This document shows positions 8,589 through 17,949 of a DNA stretch of 64,000 bases, one piece after another. The stretch is from the NCBI GenBank assembly GCA_937879855.1, contig CALFMO010000066.1:156716-220715 (forward strand), read 5' to 3'. The translations under genes were made by a program, and so were the position numbers. The stretch comes from an uncultured Acidobacteriaceae bacterium (GTDB taxonomy: Bacteria; Acidobacteriota; Terriglobia; Terriglobales; Acidobacteriaceae). The notes under the pieces were generated by a model. It did no database searches. It was not told where the DNA came from and saw nothing but the letters and a program-made list of their open reading frames with translations. Each line of letters begins with the position of its first letter. Within the stretch, counting starts at the first letter, position 1.

Positions 8589-10918
8589 TGTCCTCGCGAA
8601 GTCCGAGCGTAGTCCAGCGTTTCATCAAGGACTTATTTTTGAGATCTCATCGGGAATGCCCCGGAGGCTTCCAGGTGGGTTCTCATCAATCGACCATCTT
8701 CGCTGCAACTCTGATCCTGCTCTTCGTAGCCTCAATGGAGGCTCAAATGCAGGTCGACCAGACCCAAAACGCGGAAGGCGTGCCGCAAGTTGCACACGGA
8801 AACGTATCCGCAGCACCAGGAGATCGCGCAGTGTTTTCGAATAGTACCGGCCAGCCGGGCGTGTACCGAGACAAGCCCGCCATTGATGTGCGAGATTGGG
8901 GGGTCGACTGCACCGGCACAAAAGACTCAGCCGCAATCTTGAATTCTCACACCAATGTTCAGGACGGAATCATTGGCCAACGAATTAGCATTCCCAACGG
9001 CTGCATCATTAAGCTGACCACAGATCAATGGCAAATCTACGGCAACCAGGGCTGGGAAATTGAGGGTGTTGGAATTCTGGCGGGTAAGCCGCTGATCCGG
9101 TATTGCGGCCCTTCAGGGCGAGACTCGGTGTTGAAGATCGAACGATCGGGCGGCTGGACAATCAAAGGCGTCAACATCACAACCGGAGGGGCGGGATGCA
9201 GTAACAATACCTCTGCTGGCGTCGTTGTAGATAACGACAGAAGTGGCGGCTACACAACCACGGACGGCCTGTTTGATCGTGTGCAAGTTTCACCCGCCGT
9301 GAGCATCGCGAGTTGGGTCGGAATCAATATTGCTCCAGTTTCAGCATCGAACACTGAAGACATCCGCTTCTATCACTCGCTGATCGGATGCGGGGGGGGT
9401 AAAGGATCTATTGGGGTTGATTTAGGACCAAGTTTTAATGCCAAGATGGAGGATTTTCAGCACACCCAGATCGTCCAGTGTCCTGGAGGCGCTATTTATC
9501 AAGGAAATGCCGGAATGCTATTACGTGGGATGGACTCTTGGGGAAACAGCGGGGATTTGGTAATCGGTCCTGGGTCGGACCCGACTCTGATCGAGGAAAT
9601 TACTTCAGAGAGTTCGCAACAGTTCACTACCCACGGCGCTCCCAACTATCCTGTGACCATCACCGCGAGCCATGAAGGATGGAATGGCAGTAACTCATCG
9701 GGCCTATGCGGCTACGATCTTACAAATGCAAATGCCGGAAGCTTTTTGCTGTTAGGCGATGGCATCGACACTCCGCCCGCCGGGGCCTTTCCACTGTGCG
9801 CTACGAAGAGCAGTAACCTCACTTTGATCGGTACTCAGTTTGGATTCGGTAACAACGCTACGTCGAGTGGCAATGCTGGTTTCATTCTGCCTAACGGGAA
9901 AAGCTTCGGCGGCACATACAGCTTCTTTAATGGCGGTCGCCTTAGGATGGGCAACGGAGCCAACTATGGCACCGAGGACATCGGTTATGGTTTCTTTACG
10001 CAGTTCGGCGCAGAATTGCCGGGCTATGGCTTCAACGCTCAATCCTTAGAAGATGGACACGTTCCGGGGACGCTATCCATCGGTCATGACGTGATGTATA
10101 TAGGGGACCAGAACATCACTCTTAAGGGCATGTGGCCGATTCCGATGCAGTCTATTACCTGCACCTACACAGGGACTCGCGGAACTACGCAGTGGAATGT
10201 CGAAGTCTTTCCGAAAGACGCAGCAGGGAATCGCGCCGGGTTGACGACCTATCAGCGCAATTGTTACGGACTCCCCGCAGCTTCAACCTTGACTGTTTCA
10301 AATTTCATTACCACAACCTGGCCGCGCGTGACCGCGGCAGTCAGTTACGACGTGGTGCTGGTCAATCCATCGAACCCGAGTCAGGGGTTGTTGGTCGCGA
10401 ATGTAGCCGATCCTGGCTCCGGAGCTACTGCAACGACGAACATCACCACCGGAAGAGCGAGCAGCAGTTTCAATTATTCCTTCCCGAACTACTACGATTC
10501 AGCGATCACAACGATCAATGGTGAGAGTTTGATCGTAAATGCGCCGCCAACCTTCACGTCCCCAGTCACTCTCCCCGCACTCAATCTGGCGACGACGTAC
10601 ATATCGGCCACCGCCCCCGCGATTGCCTCTGGGTTTGGCGCGAACCCATCTATTGTTCACAGCAATGGGACCGCAGTATTTACGATCAATGTTGGCACCG
10701 GCGGAACGGCGACCAGTGGGGTAATCCGCCTGCCTAGAGCGGTGAACGGATGGGCCGTGCATTGCGACGATATTACCACGCAATCGAGCTTCGTGTTCGT
10801 TACGAAACAGACCGCAACCTCGACCACCAGCGCTACGCTTGCGCAATACAGCGCCGCGGCGGTGGCGACGCCTTGGGCGGCGTCAGACGTTTTAGTATGT
10901 CAGGCGGCTGCCTATTGA
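8588..10918 (+). CDS. Secreted right-handed beta-helix protein (pectate lyase superfamily-like)
   Basis: A 776-residue protein with a signal-type hydrophobic stretch STIFAATLILLFVASMEAQ near residues 35-53; a shorter start nearer to it is possible. After it comes VRDWGVDCTGTKDSAAIL, the usual entry into a pectate-lyase-superfamily beta-helix, then many short strand-rich turns to about residue 480. The C-terminal 250 residues are Thr/Ser-rich and look like beta-sandwich modules. It may bind, trim or depolymerise the polysaccharide made by this locus. No catalytic residues can be assigned. The start overlaps the polymerase stop by one base (TGATG), so it belongs to the same operon. Confidence 0.65.
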   Translation: MSSRSPSVVQRFIKDLFLRSHRECPGGFQVGSHQSTIFAATLILLFVASMEAQMQVDQTQNAEGVPQVAHGNVSAAPGDRAVFSNSTGQPGVYRDKPAIDVRDWGVDCTGTKDSAAILNSHTNVQDGIIGQRISIPNGCIIKLTTDQWQIYGNQGWEIEGVGILAGKPLIRYCGPSGRDSVLKIERSGGWTIKGVNITTGGAGCSNNTSAGVVVDNDRSGGYTTTDGLFDRVQVSPAVSIASWVGINIAPVSASNTEDIRFYHSLIGCGGGKGSIGVDLGPSFNAKMEDFQHTQIVQCPGGAIYQGNAGMLLRGMDSWGNSGDLVIGPGSDPTLIEEITSESSQQFTTHGAPNYPVTITASHEGWNGSNSSGLCGYDLTNANAGSFLLLGDGIDTPPAGAFPLCATKSSNLTLIGTQFGFGNNATSSGNAGFILPNGKSFGGTYSFFNGGRLRMGNGANYGTEDIGYGFFTQFGAELPGYGFNAQSLEDGHVPGTLSIGHDVMYIGDQNITLKGMWPIPMQSITCTYTGTRGTTQWNVEVFPKDAAGNRAGLTTYQRNCYGLPAASTLTVSNFITTTWPRVTAAVSYDVVLVNPSNPSQGLLVANVADPGSGATATTNITTGRASSSFNYSFPNYYDSAITTINGESLIVNAPPTFTSPVTLPALNLATTYISATAPAIASGFGANPSIVHSNGTAVFTINVGTGGTATSGVIRLPRAVNGWAVHCDDITTQSSFVFVTKQTATSTTSATLAQYSAAAVATPWAASDVLVCQAAAY

Positions 10919-10922
10919 GACA

Positions 10923-12971
10923 TTGCGCCCTGGCTTGAAGGTACTGCATATAATTCCTTCGGTCGGTCCGCTTCGAGGCGGGCCTAGCGTTGTCGCCCGG
11001 ACGATCGCGGAGGGGCTAGTAAATCGTGGGCTGCCCGTAGACATCGCCACAACGGATGACAATGGGAGCGAGAAGCTTGACGTTCTTCTTGCGCGGCCGG
11101 TCGTTGAAAACGGCGTCACCTATTGGTATTTCCGCCGCCAGATCCGCTTTTATACTTTTTCCTGGCCGCTCTGGCGGTGGCTTGCCGCGCACATCGGCGA
11201 TTACGATTTGGTCCATATTCACGCGCTCTTCTCGTTTGCGACAACTGCCGGGGCGTTTTGGGCGACTCGCCGGGGTGTACCGTATCTGGTGCGTCCGCTC
11301 GGCGCGCTGAACACGTGGGGCATTCGGAACCGGCGTCCGTTTCTCAAACGATTCTCACTCCGCTGCATCGACCGTCGAATCCTGGCGAATGCTGCGGCAG
11401 TGCATTTCACGAGCGAACGGGAAAAAGGCGAAGCGGAACTCGTAGCGCCCGGTATCCGAAGTGTTGTCGTTCCCAACCCAGTGGCGACTCTAACCGTCGA
11501 TCACAAACTGAGAGCCGAAGCGCTCCTATCAAGGTATCCGGAGCTCGCCGGGAGAAGAGTAGTCCTATTCCTCTCGCGGGTGGATCCGATTAAAGGTCTC
11601 GACTTGTTACTGGACGGATTTGCCAAAATTCGGGCCGCGCGTCCGGATGCAGTGCTTCTGGTGGCAGGAAACGGAGACGAAGGTTTTGCCGCCCGACTGC
11701 GCGAGCAGGTGCAGCGGTTGGGAGTTCAGCGGGATGTCATTTGGACAGGTTTTTTGGATGGGGAGGAAAAGCGCGCGGCATTCGCCACAGCGGATGTCTT
11801 CGTACTTCCTTCCTATTCGGAGAACTTTGGGGTAGCTGTGGTAGAAGCTATGGCGAGCGGACTGCCTGTCATTGTTTCCGATCAAGTAGGAATTCATTGC
11901 GAGGTTGCCGAAGCGAAGGCGGGGCTGGTAGTGAGGTGCAACGCGAATGAGGTAAGTGACGCAGTCGTGCGGATGCTTAGCGATGGCGAGGAGCGGCGTC
12001 AGATGTCGCGGAATGCCCTGCTCCTGGCGAAGAAGTTTTCGCCCGAGGTGGTCAGTGAGAAGCTGATCGAGGTGTACCAACGTGTGGGCAGGAAATCAGC
12101 GACCGTGGATAATGGTTCGCAGCCGATTCTTTCCGCTATTATTCTGACCTACAACGAGGAGCAGAATCTTCCGGCTTGTCTGCGCAGTCTGAGGCTACTG
12201 GGGTGTCCAATTTTTGTGATCGATTCAGGCAGCACCGACCGTACTCTCGAGATTGCCGATGAGTTCGGCGCGATCATCCTGCAGCATCCATTTACGACTC
12301 ATACGCAGCAGTGGGATTGGGCGCTCAAGAATGTTCCGCTCGAGACTGAGTGGGTGATAGCGTTGGATGCCGACCAGGCAATTACTTCCGAACTGGCAGC
12401 GGAGATCGAGACGCAGTTAGGAACATCGATGTTCGACGGCTTGTACGTCAAACGGCGGCAAGTATTTCGGGGACGATGGATCAGACACGGAGGGTATTAC
12501 CCAAAGTACCTTCTCAAATTATTCCGGCGCGAGAAAGTATATTTGCATGGCGGAGACTCGGTCGATCATCATTTCTATGTTCGCGGGTCTTGCGGCAAAC
12601 TCCGGTATGATCTGATCGAGGCCAACCACAAGGAAGACAGTATTTCTTTTTGGATCGAAAAGCACAACCGCTACGCCAAGCTGATGGCAGCGGACGAGCA
12701 ACGAGGTGGTGACGAGTCCCCGATCGCCCCCTCGTTGTTCGGAGGTCCGGATCAGCGAGTGATTTGGCTCAAGCGGTTGTGGTCGCGATTACCCTTGTTT
12801 ATAAGGCCGAGCTTATATTTTATCTACCGCTACTTTTTGCGAGCCGGGTTCCTGGATGGGAAGGAAGGATTCATCTTCCACTTCCTGCAAGCCTATTGGT
12901 ATCGGTTGCTCGTGGATATTAACCTCGATGAAATCAGGAACCTGTCGGGCGATAAGCCAGTGCAACCATGA
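10923..12971 (+). CDS. Bifunctional glycosyltransferase: GT4 fused to GT2
   Basis: A 682-residue fusion. Residues 1-390 are a GT-B enzyme with IIPSVGPLRGGPSVVARTIAEGL at the start, FLSRVDPIKGLDLLLDGF at the hinge and SYSENFGVAVVEAMASGLP at the donor site. Residues 402-682 are a GT2 domain with AIILTYNEEQNLPACLRSL, IDSGSTDRT and ALDADQ, resembling the LPS core/KdtX-like GT2 group. The start is TTG at 10923; no ATG fits between the upstream stop and the conserved first strand. The fusion implies two consecutive sugar additions. It overlaps the next gene by 4 bp. Confidence 0.85.
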   Translation: MRPGLKVLHIIPSVGPLRGGPSVVARTIAEGLVNRGLPVDIATTDDNGSEKLDVLLARPVVENGVTYWYFRRQIRFYTFSWPLWRWLAAHIGDYDLVHIHALFSFATTAGAFWATRRGVPYLVRPLGALNTWGIRNRRPFLKRFSLRCIDRRILANAAAVHFTSEREKGEAELVAPGIRSVVVPNPVATLTVDHKLRAEALLSRYPELAGRRVVLFLSRVDPIKGLDLLLDGFAKIRAARPDAVLLVAGNGDEGFAARLREQVQRLGVQRDVIWTGFLDGEEKRAAFATADVFVLPSYSENFGVAVVEAMASGLPVIVSDQVGIHCEVAEAKAGLVVRCNANEVSDAVVRMLSDGEERRQMSRNALLLAKKFSPEVVSEKLIEVYQRVGRKSATVDNGSQPILSAIILTYNEEQNLPACLRSLRLLGCPIFVIDSGSTDRTLEIADEFGAIILQHPFTTHTQQWDWALKNVPLETEWVIALDADQAITSELAAEIETQLGTSMFDGLYVKRRQVFRGRWIRHGGYYPKYLLKLFRREKVYLHGGDSVDHHFYVRGSCGKLRYDLIEANHKEDSISFWIEKHNRYAKLMAADEQRGGDESPIAPSLFGGPDQRVIWLKRLWSRLPLFIRPSLYFIYRYFLRAGFLDGKEGFIFHFLQAYWYRLLVDINLDEIRNLSGDKPVQP

Positions 12972-13624
12972 AAGACATCCAGGAAGCGTCCGTAGCCAAA
13001 TCTGAATATCCTTATCGAGTCTCCGCCGCCAGTTGTGCGCATGCTTATCTCTTGCCTGCCATAAAAAAATTGGTCCAGAATCTTGGAAACAAGGGCAAAG
13101 TATTGGATCTGGGATGCGGGAACGGATCGTTGAGTCACGAGCTGTCGAAACTGGGTTTTGAAGTCTATGGCATTGACCGATCCGACTCTGGAATTCAAAT
13201 CGCGCGGGAAGCTTTCCCCCAAGTTCGATTCTCGCTGGGTGACGTGGAGGAGGATCTGTCGCCTGATCTGTTTCACGCTGAAAGTTTTGACATTATCGTG
13301 AGCACCGAGGTGGTGGAGCATCTCTATCGCCCGCGGCGGTTGGTCCAGAACGCCATCCGGTTGTTGAAGCCTTCTGGGCACTTCATCGTCACCACTCCGT
13401 ACCACGGCTGGTTGAAGAACGTCGTGCTGGCGATCAGCGGGAAGATGGACAATCATTTCACGGCGTTTTGGGACGGCGGCCATATCAAGTTCTGGTCGCG
13501 CGAGACACTGTCACGATTGCTCACAGAAAAAGGGTTTACAGAAATACGATTCGTTGGTGCCGGGCGTGTGCCGTATATATGGAAGAGTATGATCCTGATT
13601 GCCCGGAAACCAGCGGGAAACTGA
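12968..13624 (+). CDS. Class I SAM-dependent methyltransferase
   Basis: A 218-residue Rossmann methyltransferase. Motif I is VLDLGCGNGSLSHEL near residue 46, motif II is YGIDRSDSGIQIA, and the DIIVSTEVVEHLYRP segment near residue 112 is typical of UbiG/Methyltransf_23-type enzymes. The start overlaps the stop of the fused glycosyltransferase by 4 bp. It could methylate a sugar or act on another small substrate in polysaccharide assembly. The substrate is unknown. Confidence 0.8.
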   Translation: MKDIQEASVAKSEYPYRVSAASCAHAYLLPAIKKLVQNLGNKGKVLDLGCGNGSLSHELSKLGFEVYGIDRSDSGIQIAREAFPQVRFSLGDVEEDLSPDLFHAESFDIIVSTEVVEHLYRPRRLVQNAIRLLKPSGHFIVTTPYHGWLKNVVLAISGKMDNHFTAFWDGGHIKFWSRETLSRLLTEKGFTEIRFVGAGRVPYIWKSMILIARKPAGN

Positions 13625-13631
13625 AACAGAA

Positions 13632-15389
13632 ATGAGAATTCTCGGACTTAACGCGTTCCACGGCGATTCCTCAGCAGCGTTGATGCGCGACGGACAGCTT
13701 GTGGCAGCTTTGGAAGAGGAGCGGCTAAATCGCATCAAGCACTGGGCTGGGTTGCCCACAGGCGCAGCGAAAGCATGTCTGGAGGGCGCAGAACCAGACT
13801 ATATCGCAATTTCGCGCAATCCCAAGGCTCACCTGAGGGACAAACTGATGAGAGCGGCCTTGCGGCCGCATCGTTGGTTGAATCTCAGCTCCCGCGCCGT
13901 GAACAGTGTACGCATCGCGCAGGTAGGCGACTTACTGGCGGCAGAAGGGATCGTATCGCAGCCGAAGCGGCCGGTGCACTTCGTCGAGCACCATCGGGCG
14001 CACTTGGCCAGCGCTTTTTTCGCGTCTCCTTTTGAGGAGGCCGCGGTTGTTTCTATCGACGGCTTCGGTGATTTCAGCAGCGTGATGTGGGGGTTGGGAA
14101 AAGCGAATCAGATCGAAGTTCGGGGCTCCGTCTCTTTCCCGCATTCGCTCGGCATTTTCTACACCGCATTCACTCAATTCCTCGGATTTCCTAAGTTCGG
14201 CGACGAGTACAAGATGATGGGCCTTTCCGCCTACGGAGAGCCTCGCTTTGCCGAGCAAGTGCGCCGCATCGTCCGCACCGAAGGAGATCAATGCCGGCTT
14301 AATCTTGACTACTTTACCCACCATAGCAAAGGCGTGGAGATGACCTGGTACGGCGGAGAGCCGGTTCTGGGTTCGATATTCTCGAACCGAATGGCTGAGG
14401 AGTTCGGCGATCCGCGCGTCCCGCGATCCGAGATTCGGCAAAAGGACATGGATCTTGCCGCTTCCGTGCAACTCGTCTTGGAAGAGAATTACTTCGCGCT
14501 TTTGAATTTTGTGCAGGAGCAAACCGGCAAGACCGCGGTCTGCCTCGCGGGTGGCGTCGCGCTGAACTGCGTGGCCAACGGAATGATTTTCGAGCGTACG
14601 AACTTCCGTGACGTCTATGTCCAGCCCGCGGCACACGACGCAGGGACGTCGATTGGCGCAGCCTTGTACGTGCAGCATCAGGAACTGAAGCTACCGCGGT
14701 GCTTTGAAATGCGTCACGTTTACTACGGTCAGGAGTATTCGGACAGCGAGGTCTTACGCGCCCTGGAGGCCGCCGGATGCAAGTACCGGAAGCTCGCGGA
14801 GAACGAATTGATTGACGGCGCTGTGGAGGCGATTGCCCAGGGCAAGATCGTCGGTTGGTTCCAAGGCCGCATGGAGTTTGGGCCGCGCGCGTTAGGGAAC
14901 AGAAGTATTCTGGCGGACCCGCGCAGCAAGGATATGAAAGAGATTCTCAACAGCCGGATTAAATACCGCGAGCCTTTCCGTCCATTCTGCCCGTCAATTT
15001 TGGCGGAACGTGTGAGCGACTATTTCGAGACGGATTATCCGTCACCGTTTATGGTGGTGGCGTACAAGATCAAGCCAAAGCAATGCGAAGTGATACCGGC
15101 GGTTACGCATGGCGACGGCACAGGCAGGCTGCAGACGGTAGACCGCGAAGTGAATCCGCTGTACTGGAAATTAATTCGGAAGTTCGATGAATTGACCGGT
15201 GTACCCGTACTGTTGAACACATCGTTTAACGAAAATGAGCCCATCGTTCAAACTCCGGCGCAAGCGATCGATTGCTTTCTGCGAACCCGGATCGACGTAC
15301 TGTCGATCGGTGGGTTCCTATTACATAAAAGGGAAAACGCAGATCTCAGTGAGAATCGCGCATCCTTTGCAGAGCTCCAGAGAGGTTGA
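13632..15389 (+). CDS. NodU/CmcH family carbamoyltransferase
   Basis: A 585-residue O-carbamoyltransferase. The N-terminal ATPase-like domain starts with ILGLNAFHGDSSAAL. The conserved metal/carbamoyl-site region HHRAHLASAFFASPFE is near residue 117, with VSIDGFGD after it. The C-terminal YrdC-like part has GWFQGRMEFGPRALGNRSI near residue 413 and LLNTSFNENEPIV near residue 530. ATG 13632 was chosen because homology begins right there. The family transfers a carbamoyl group from carbamoyl phosphate, via carbamoyl adenylate, to a sugar hydroxyl as in Nod factors. Here it would decorate the exopolysaccharide. Confidence 0.9.
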   Translation: MRILGLNAFHGDSSAALMRDGQLVAALEEERLNRIKHWAGLPTGAAKACLEGAEPDYIAISRNPKAHLRDKLMRAALRPHRWLNLSSRAVNSVRIAQVGDLLAAEGIVSQPKRPVHFVEHHRAHLASAFFASPFEEAAVVSIDGFGDFSSVMWGLGKANQIEVRGSVSFPHSLGIFYTAFTQFLGFPKFGDEYKMMGLSAYGEPRFAEQVRRIVRTEGDQCRLNLDYFTHHSKGVEMTWYGGEPVLGSIFSNRMAEEFGDPRVPRSEIRQKDMDLAASVQLVLEENYFALLNFVQEQTGKTAVCLAGGVALNCVANGMIFERTNFRDVYVQPAAHDAGTSIGAALYVQHQELKLPRCFEMRHVYYGQEYSDSEVLRALEAAGCKYRKLAENELIDGAVEAIAQGKIVGWFQGRMEFGPRALGNRSILADPRSKDMKEILNSRIKYREPFRPFCPSILAERVSDYFETDYPSPFMVVAYKIKPKQCEVIPAVTHGDGTGRLQTVDREVNPLYWKLIRKFDELTGVPVLLNTSFNENEPIVQTPAQAIDCFLRTRIDVLSIGGFLLHKRENADLSENRASFAELQRG

Positions 15390-15409
15390 GCCCGTGCTTT
15401 ACTCCCCCA

Positions 15410-16633
15410 ATGAACATTTTGCTCCTTAACCAAGCCTTCTATCCCGATGTTGTTTCGACTGCTCAGCATGCCGCCGACTTGGCGCGGGGTTTGACGGAGG
15501 CAGGTCACGAAGTAACTGTAATCTGCAATTCCAGAGGCTACGACGATCGCAAGCTGCGCTTTCCCTCGCAGGAAACCTGGAACGGGATCAAGATTGTTCG
15601 CGTACGATCGACCTCGTTCGGCAAAACTTCCAAATGGCGGCGTGCGTCCGATTTCGGGACTTTCATGGCCTCTTGCGCTTTACGTCTATGGTTATCGGGC
15701 AACTTCGACGTGATCGTTGCCATGACCTCGCCGCCTCTGATTTCTTTTCTCGCGACTCTGGCCGTGCCAAAGAAGGCTCGCAGCCTGGTTTTCTGGTCCA
15801 TGGATCTCAACCCTGACGAGGCGATTGCTGCCGGATGGCTACGACCCGAATCGAAAGTCGCACGTCTACTTTCCGGCATGTCGTTGCACAGCATGCAACG
15901 CGCGGACTGCATCGTAGCGCTCGATCGCTTCATGAGATATCGAATTCAAGCCAAGGGCGTCGCAGCGGAAAAAGTAATCGTGGTGCCGCCTTGGTCGCAA
16001 GATGAGAGCGTGCGGTTTGATGCCGCGGGCAGGGAAGAGTTTCGGCGCAAGCACGAACTGTCGAAAAAGTTCGTCGTGATGTATTCCGGAAACCACAGCC
16101 CTTGCCATCCCTTGGAGACACTTCTGCAAGCGGCCGAGCGGCTGGCATCGAATGACGAGATTGCTTTCTGTTTCGTGGGAGGGGGTAGCGAATTTGCCAC
16201 GGTAAAGCAACGGGCTCAGAATCGCGGCCTGCGTAATGTGCTGTGCCTTCCTTACCAGCCGATCGAAAAGCTATCGGGATCGCTGTCGGCTGCCGATCTC
16301 CACGTAGTCGTGATGGGGGATCCATACGTGGGAATTGTCCATCCATGCAAAATCTACAACGTGCTCGCCGTGAAAAAACCATTCCTCTACATCGGGCCAA
16401 ATGAGAGTCACGTAACTGACATCATCGGAGAGTCTGATGCCTATGTTTCGTCCCACGGTGACGTGGACGGAGTTGTGGCAAATATCCGGCGCGCGATGAA
16501 GCATAGCGCTCTTGATTCCCCGTACAGGCTTCAAGTAGAAAAAACATTTTCAAAAGAGTGGCTTCTTCCTCAGATGATCAGCGCCATTGAGCGAGTGCTT
16601 GGAATACGAGGTGACGAGACCGTCGCTGCGTGA
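15410..16633 (+). CDS. Glycosyltransferase family 4 (WbuB-like)
   Basis: A 407-residue GT-B enzyme. It opens with ILLLNQAFYPDVVSTAQHAADLARGL, has FWSMDLNPDEAIAAGWL near residue 127, and MYSGNHSPCHPLETLLQAAERL at the hinge. These are features of WbuB/WcaI-type glycosyltransferases that often lack the classical C-terminal EX7E motif. ATG 15410 was chosen because the conserved first strand begins there; a TTG eight codons earlier overlaps the carbamoyltransferase stop. It is the last forward gene of the polysaccharide operon and converges with the export gene. Confidence 0.85.
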   Translation: MNILLLNQAFYPDVVSTAQHAADLARGLTEAGHEVTVICNSRGYDDRKLRFPSQETWNGIKIVRVRSTSFGKTSKWRRASDFGTFMASCALRLWLSGNFDVIVAMTSPPLISFLATLAVPKKARSLVFWSMDLNPDEAIAAGWLRPESKVARLLSGMSLHSMQRADCIVALDRFMRYRIQAKGVAAEKVIVVPPWSQDESVRFDAAGREEFRRKHELSKKFVVMYSGNHSPCHPLETLLQAAERLASNDEIAFCFVGGGSEFATVKQRAQNRGLRNVLCLPYQPIEKLSGSLSAADLHVVVMGDPYVGIVHPCKIYNVLAVKKPFLYIGPNESHVTDIIGESDAYVSSHGDVDGVVANIRRAMKHSALDSPYRLQVEKTFSKEWLLPQMISAIERVLGIRGDETVAA

Positions 16634-16665
16634 AGGAGTTCTGAAGAAGAAATCGTAGGCTCAAA

Positions 16666-17697
16666 TCAGGGGACCCGATAGATAGCGACGGTCGTAGCGG
16701 TGGCGACGAGCGCACTCGTGTTCAGCGCGCTCTTGACTCCACTGGTTGGCACGAACAATATGTCCTGATCTTTGACAGCGATATCACGAGTCTTGCCACG
16801 CAGCAATTTTTTCAAGTCAATCCGTTCCTCTTGAAATCCATTCTCAGTCCGATGGAGCAGCCTTGTTTTCCCGGCGGAGGCGAGATGGGTCGCGCCTCCG
16901 GCTACAGCAACGACCTGCAGGACCGTTACTCCGCCCGTGGAGTTCAGTATATACCCACCCGGCCGAGTTACTTCTCCCAGCACGTAGACGATACCCGCTC
17001 TTGGGACCACCACAGTGTCGCCTGGCAGCAGGTCAACGTTGCTGGCAGCCATTTGTGCAGGATCCTTGGAAAAGGAAAGTGTAGTGGAGTCCGTTTGGCC
17101 GCGATGTGTAATGACGACCTTATTCGCAGCTCGATCGGTGGGTCCGCCGGCGGCCTGCAGCACGTCAAACAACCGGTGCGGACCAAGAATGGTATAGAAC
17201 CCAGGTTTGCTTACTTCGCCGGCCACCGATATACCGCTACTGGTATATTCCTTGGCGTACACCGAAACATGCGGGTCGTTAAGTATGTTATTCTTGCGCA
17301 ACTGGGCCTCAATGGTCGCTTCCGCTTCACTACTGCTGAGGCCCGCCACTCGAATGTAACCGATTAGCGGTATCGAGATGTTTCCGTCGTTGCTAACCCG
17401 GGTACGCCCCGAAAGATCTGGCGCCCCATAGACGGTAACCTCTAATTCATCGCCTGGGCCTAGAACCAGTGCTGCCGGAGCCGCTTCGCTCCTACTTGCT
17501 TTTTCTGTGGAGGCTTGCGGCTGAACGGGCGCCAAAGGATTCCTCGTGGTGTCTTGGGGGTGCGCAGCGTCTTCGTGCTGGCCAAGGGGCGGCAACGAGC
17601 CGCCTTGTTGCGAAATGGCTATCTGTGCGAAACCAAAAATCGCGGCTGCCACAGCCAGGCACAATATGCGGAAGAGGAGACTCGGGACTCGCTGCAT
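16666..17697 (-). CDS. Wza-like polysaccharide export protein (Poly_export + SLBB)
   Basis: A 343-residue exported protein. Residues 1-30 form a signal peptide (RILCLAVAAAIFGFAQIAIS). No lipobox cysteine is visible, unlike classical Wza. The Poly_export domain begins at LGPGDELEVTVYGAPDLSGRTRV, and two SLBB-type ligand-binding segments follow: ISVAGEVSKPGFYTI and VYVLGEVTRPGGYIL. It ends with a hydrophobic stretch. It should form or line the outer-membrane channel for polysaccharide export. It runs opposite to the synthesis genes and diverges from the epimerase gene, so it has its own promoter. No Wzc-type kinase partner is in the window. Confidence 0.85.
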   Translation of the reverse strand: MQRVPSLLFRILCLAVAAAIFGFAQIAISQQGGSLPPLGQHEDAAHPQDTTRNPLAPVQPQASTEKASRSEAAPAALVLGPGDELEVTVYGAPDLSGRTRVSNDGNISIPLIGYIRVAGLSSSEAEATIEAQLRKNNILNDPHVSVYAKEYTSSGISVAGEVSKPGFYTILGPHRLFDVLQAAGGPTDRAANKVVITHRGQTDSTTLSFSKDPAQMAASNVDLLPGDTVVVPRAGIVYVLGEVTRPGGYILNSTGGVTVLQVVAVAGGATHLASAGKTRLLHRTENGFQEERIDLKKLLRGKTRDIAVKDQDILFVPTSGVKSALNTSALVATATTVAIYRVP

Positions 17698-17755
17698 GGA
17701 TAAGGCGATTCTAATGCGCTATCGCGTGCGCACACAACCACAGACCGAATTTTTT

Positions 17756-17769
17756 GTACGGGAGCGTAC
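17756..17769. promoter_or_regulatory. Short inverted repeat in divergent promoter region
   Basis: GTACG-GGAG-CGTAC lies in the 252-bp gap between the divergently transcribed export gene and the first epimerase gene, just after a run of T. It could be an operator or part of a weak hairpin. It is not conserved upstream of the second epimerase copy. The assignment is speculative. Confidence 0.2.
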
Positions 17770-17949
17770 GGGATACGATTCTATTGTTTCAAGGCGCAAC
17801 CAATGATATTGCAAAGAGCAGCCAAGTTTATTAACTTGGGTTACTAGGCTGGGGAATGGGTTCGGTTTCAAATTCTACACGCTGAACCTGCCACCCGCGG
17901 TGGGAAATCAGCAACTACAATTTTTTGAAACCTCAGGAGAGTCGGAACG

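Noticed and set aside
13932..14678. Long open frame antisense to the carbamoyltransferase (248 codons)
   Set aside because: It is the complement of a strongly conserved gene, and its translation shows no recognisable motif; typical high-GC shadow frame.
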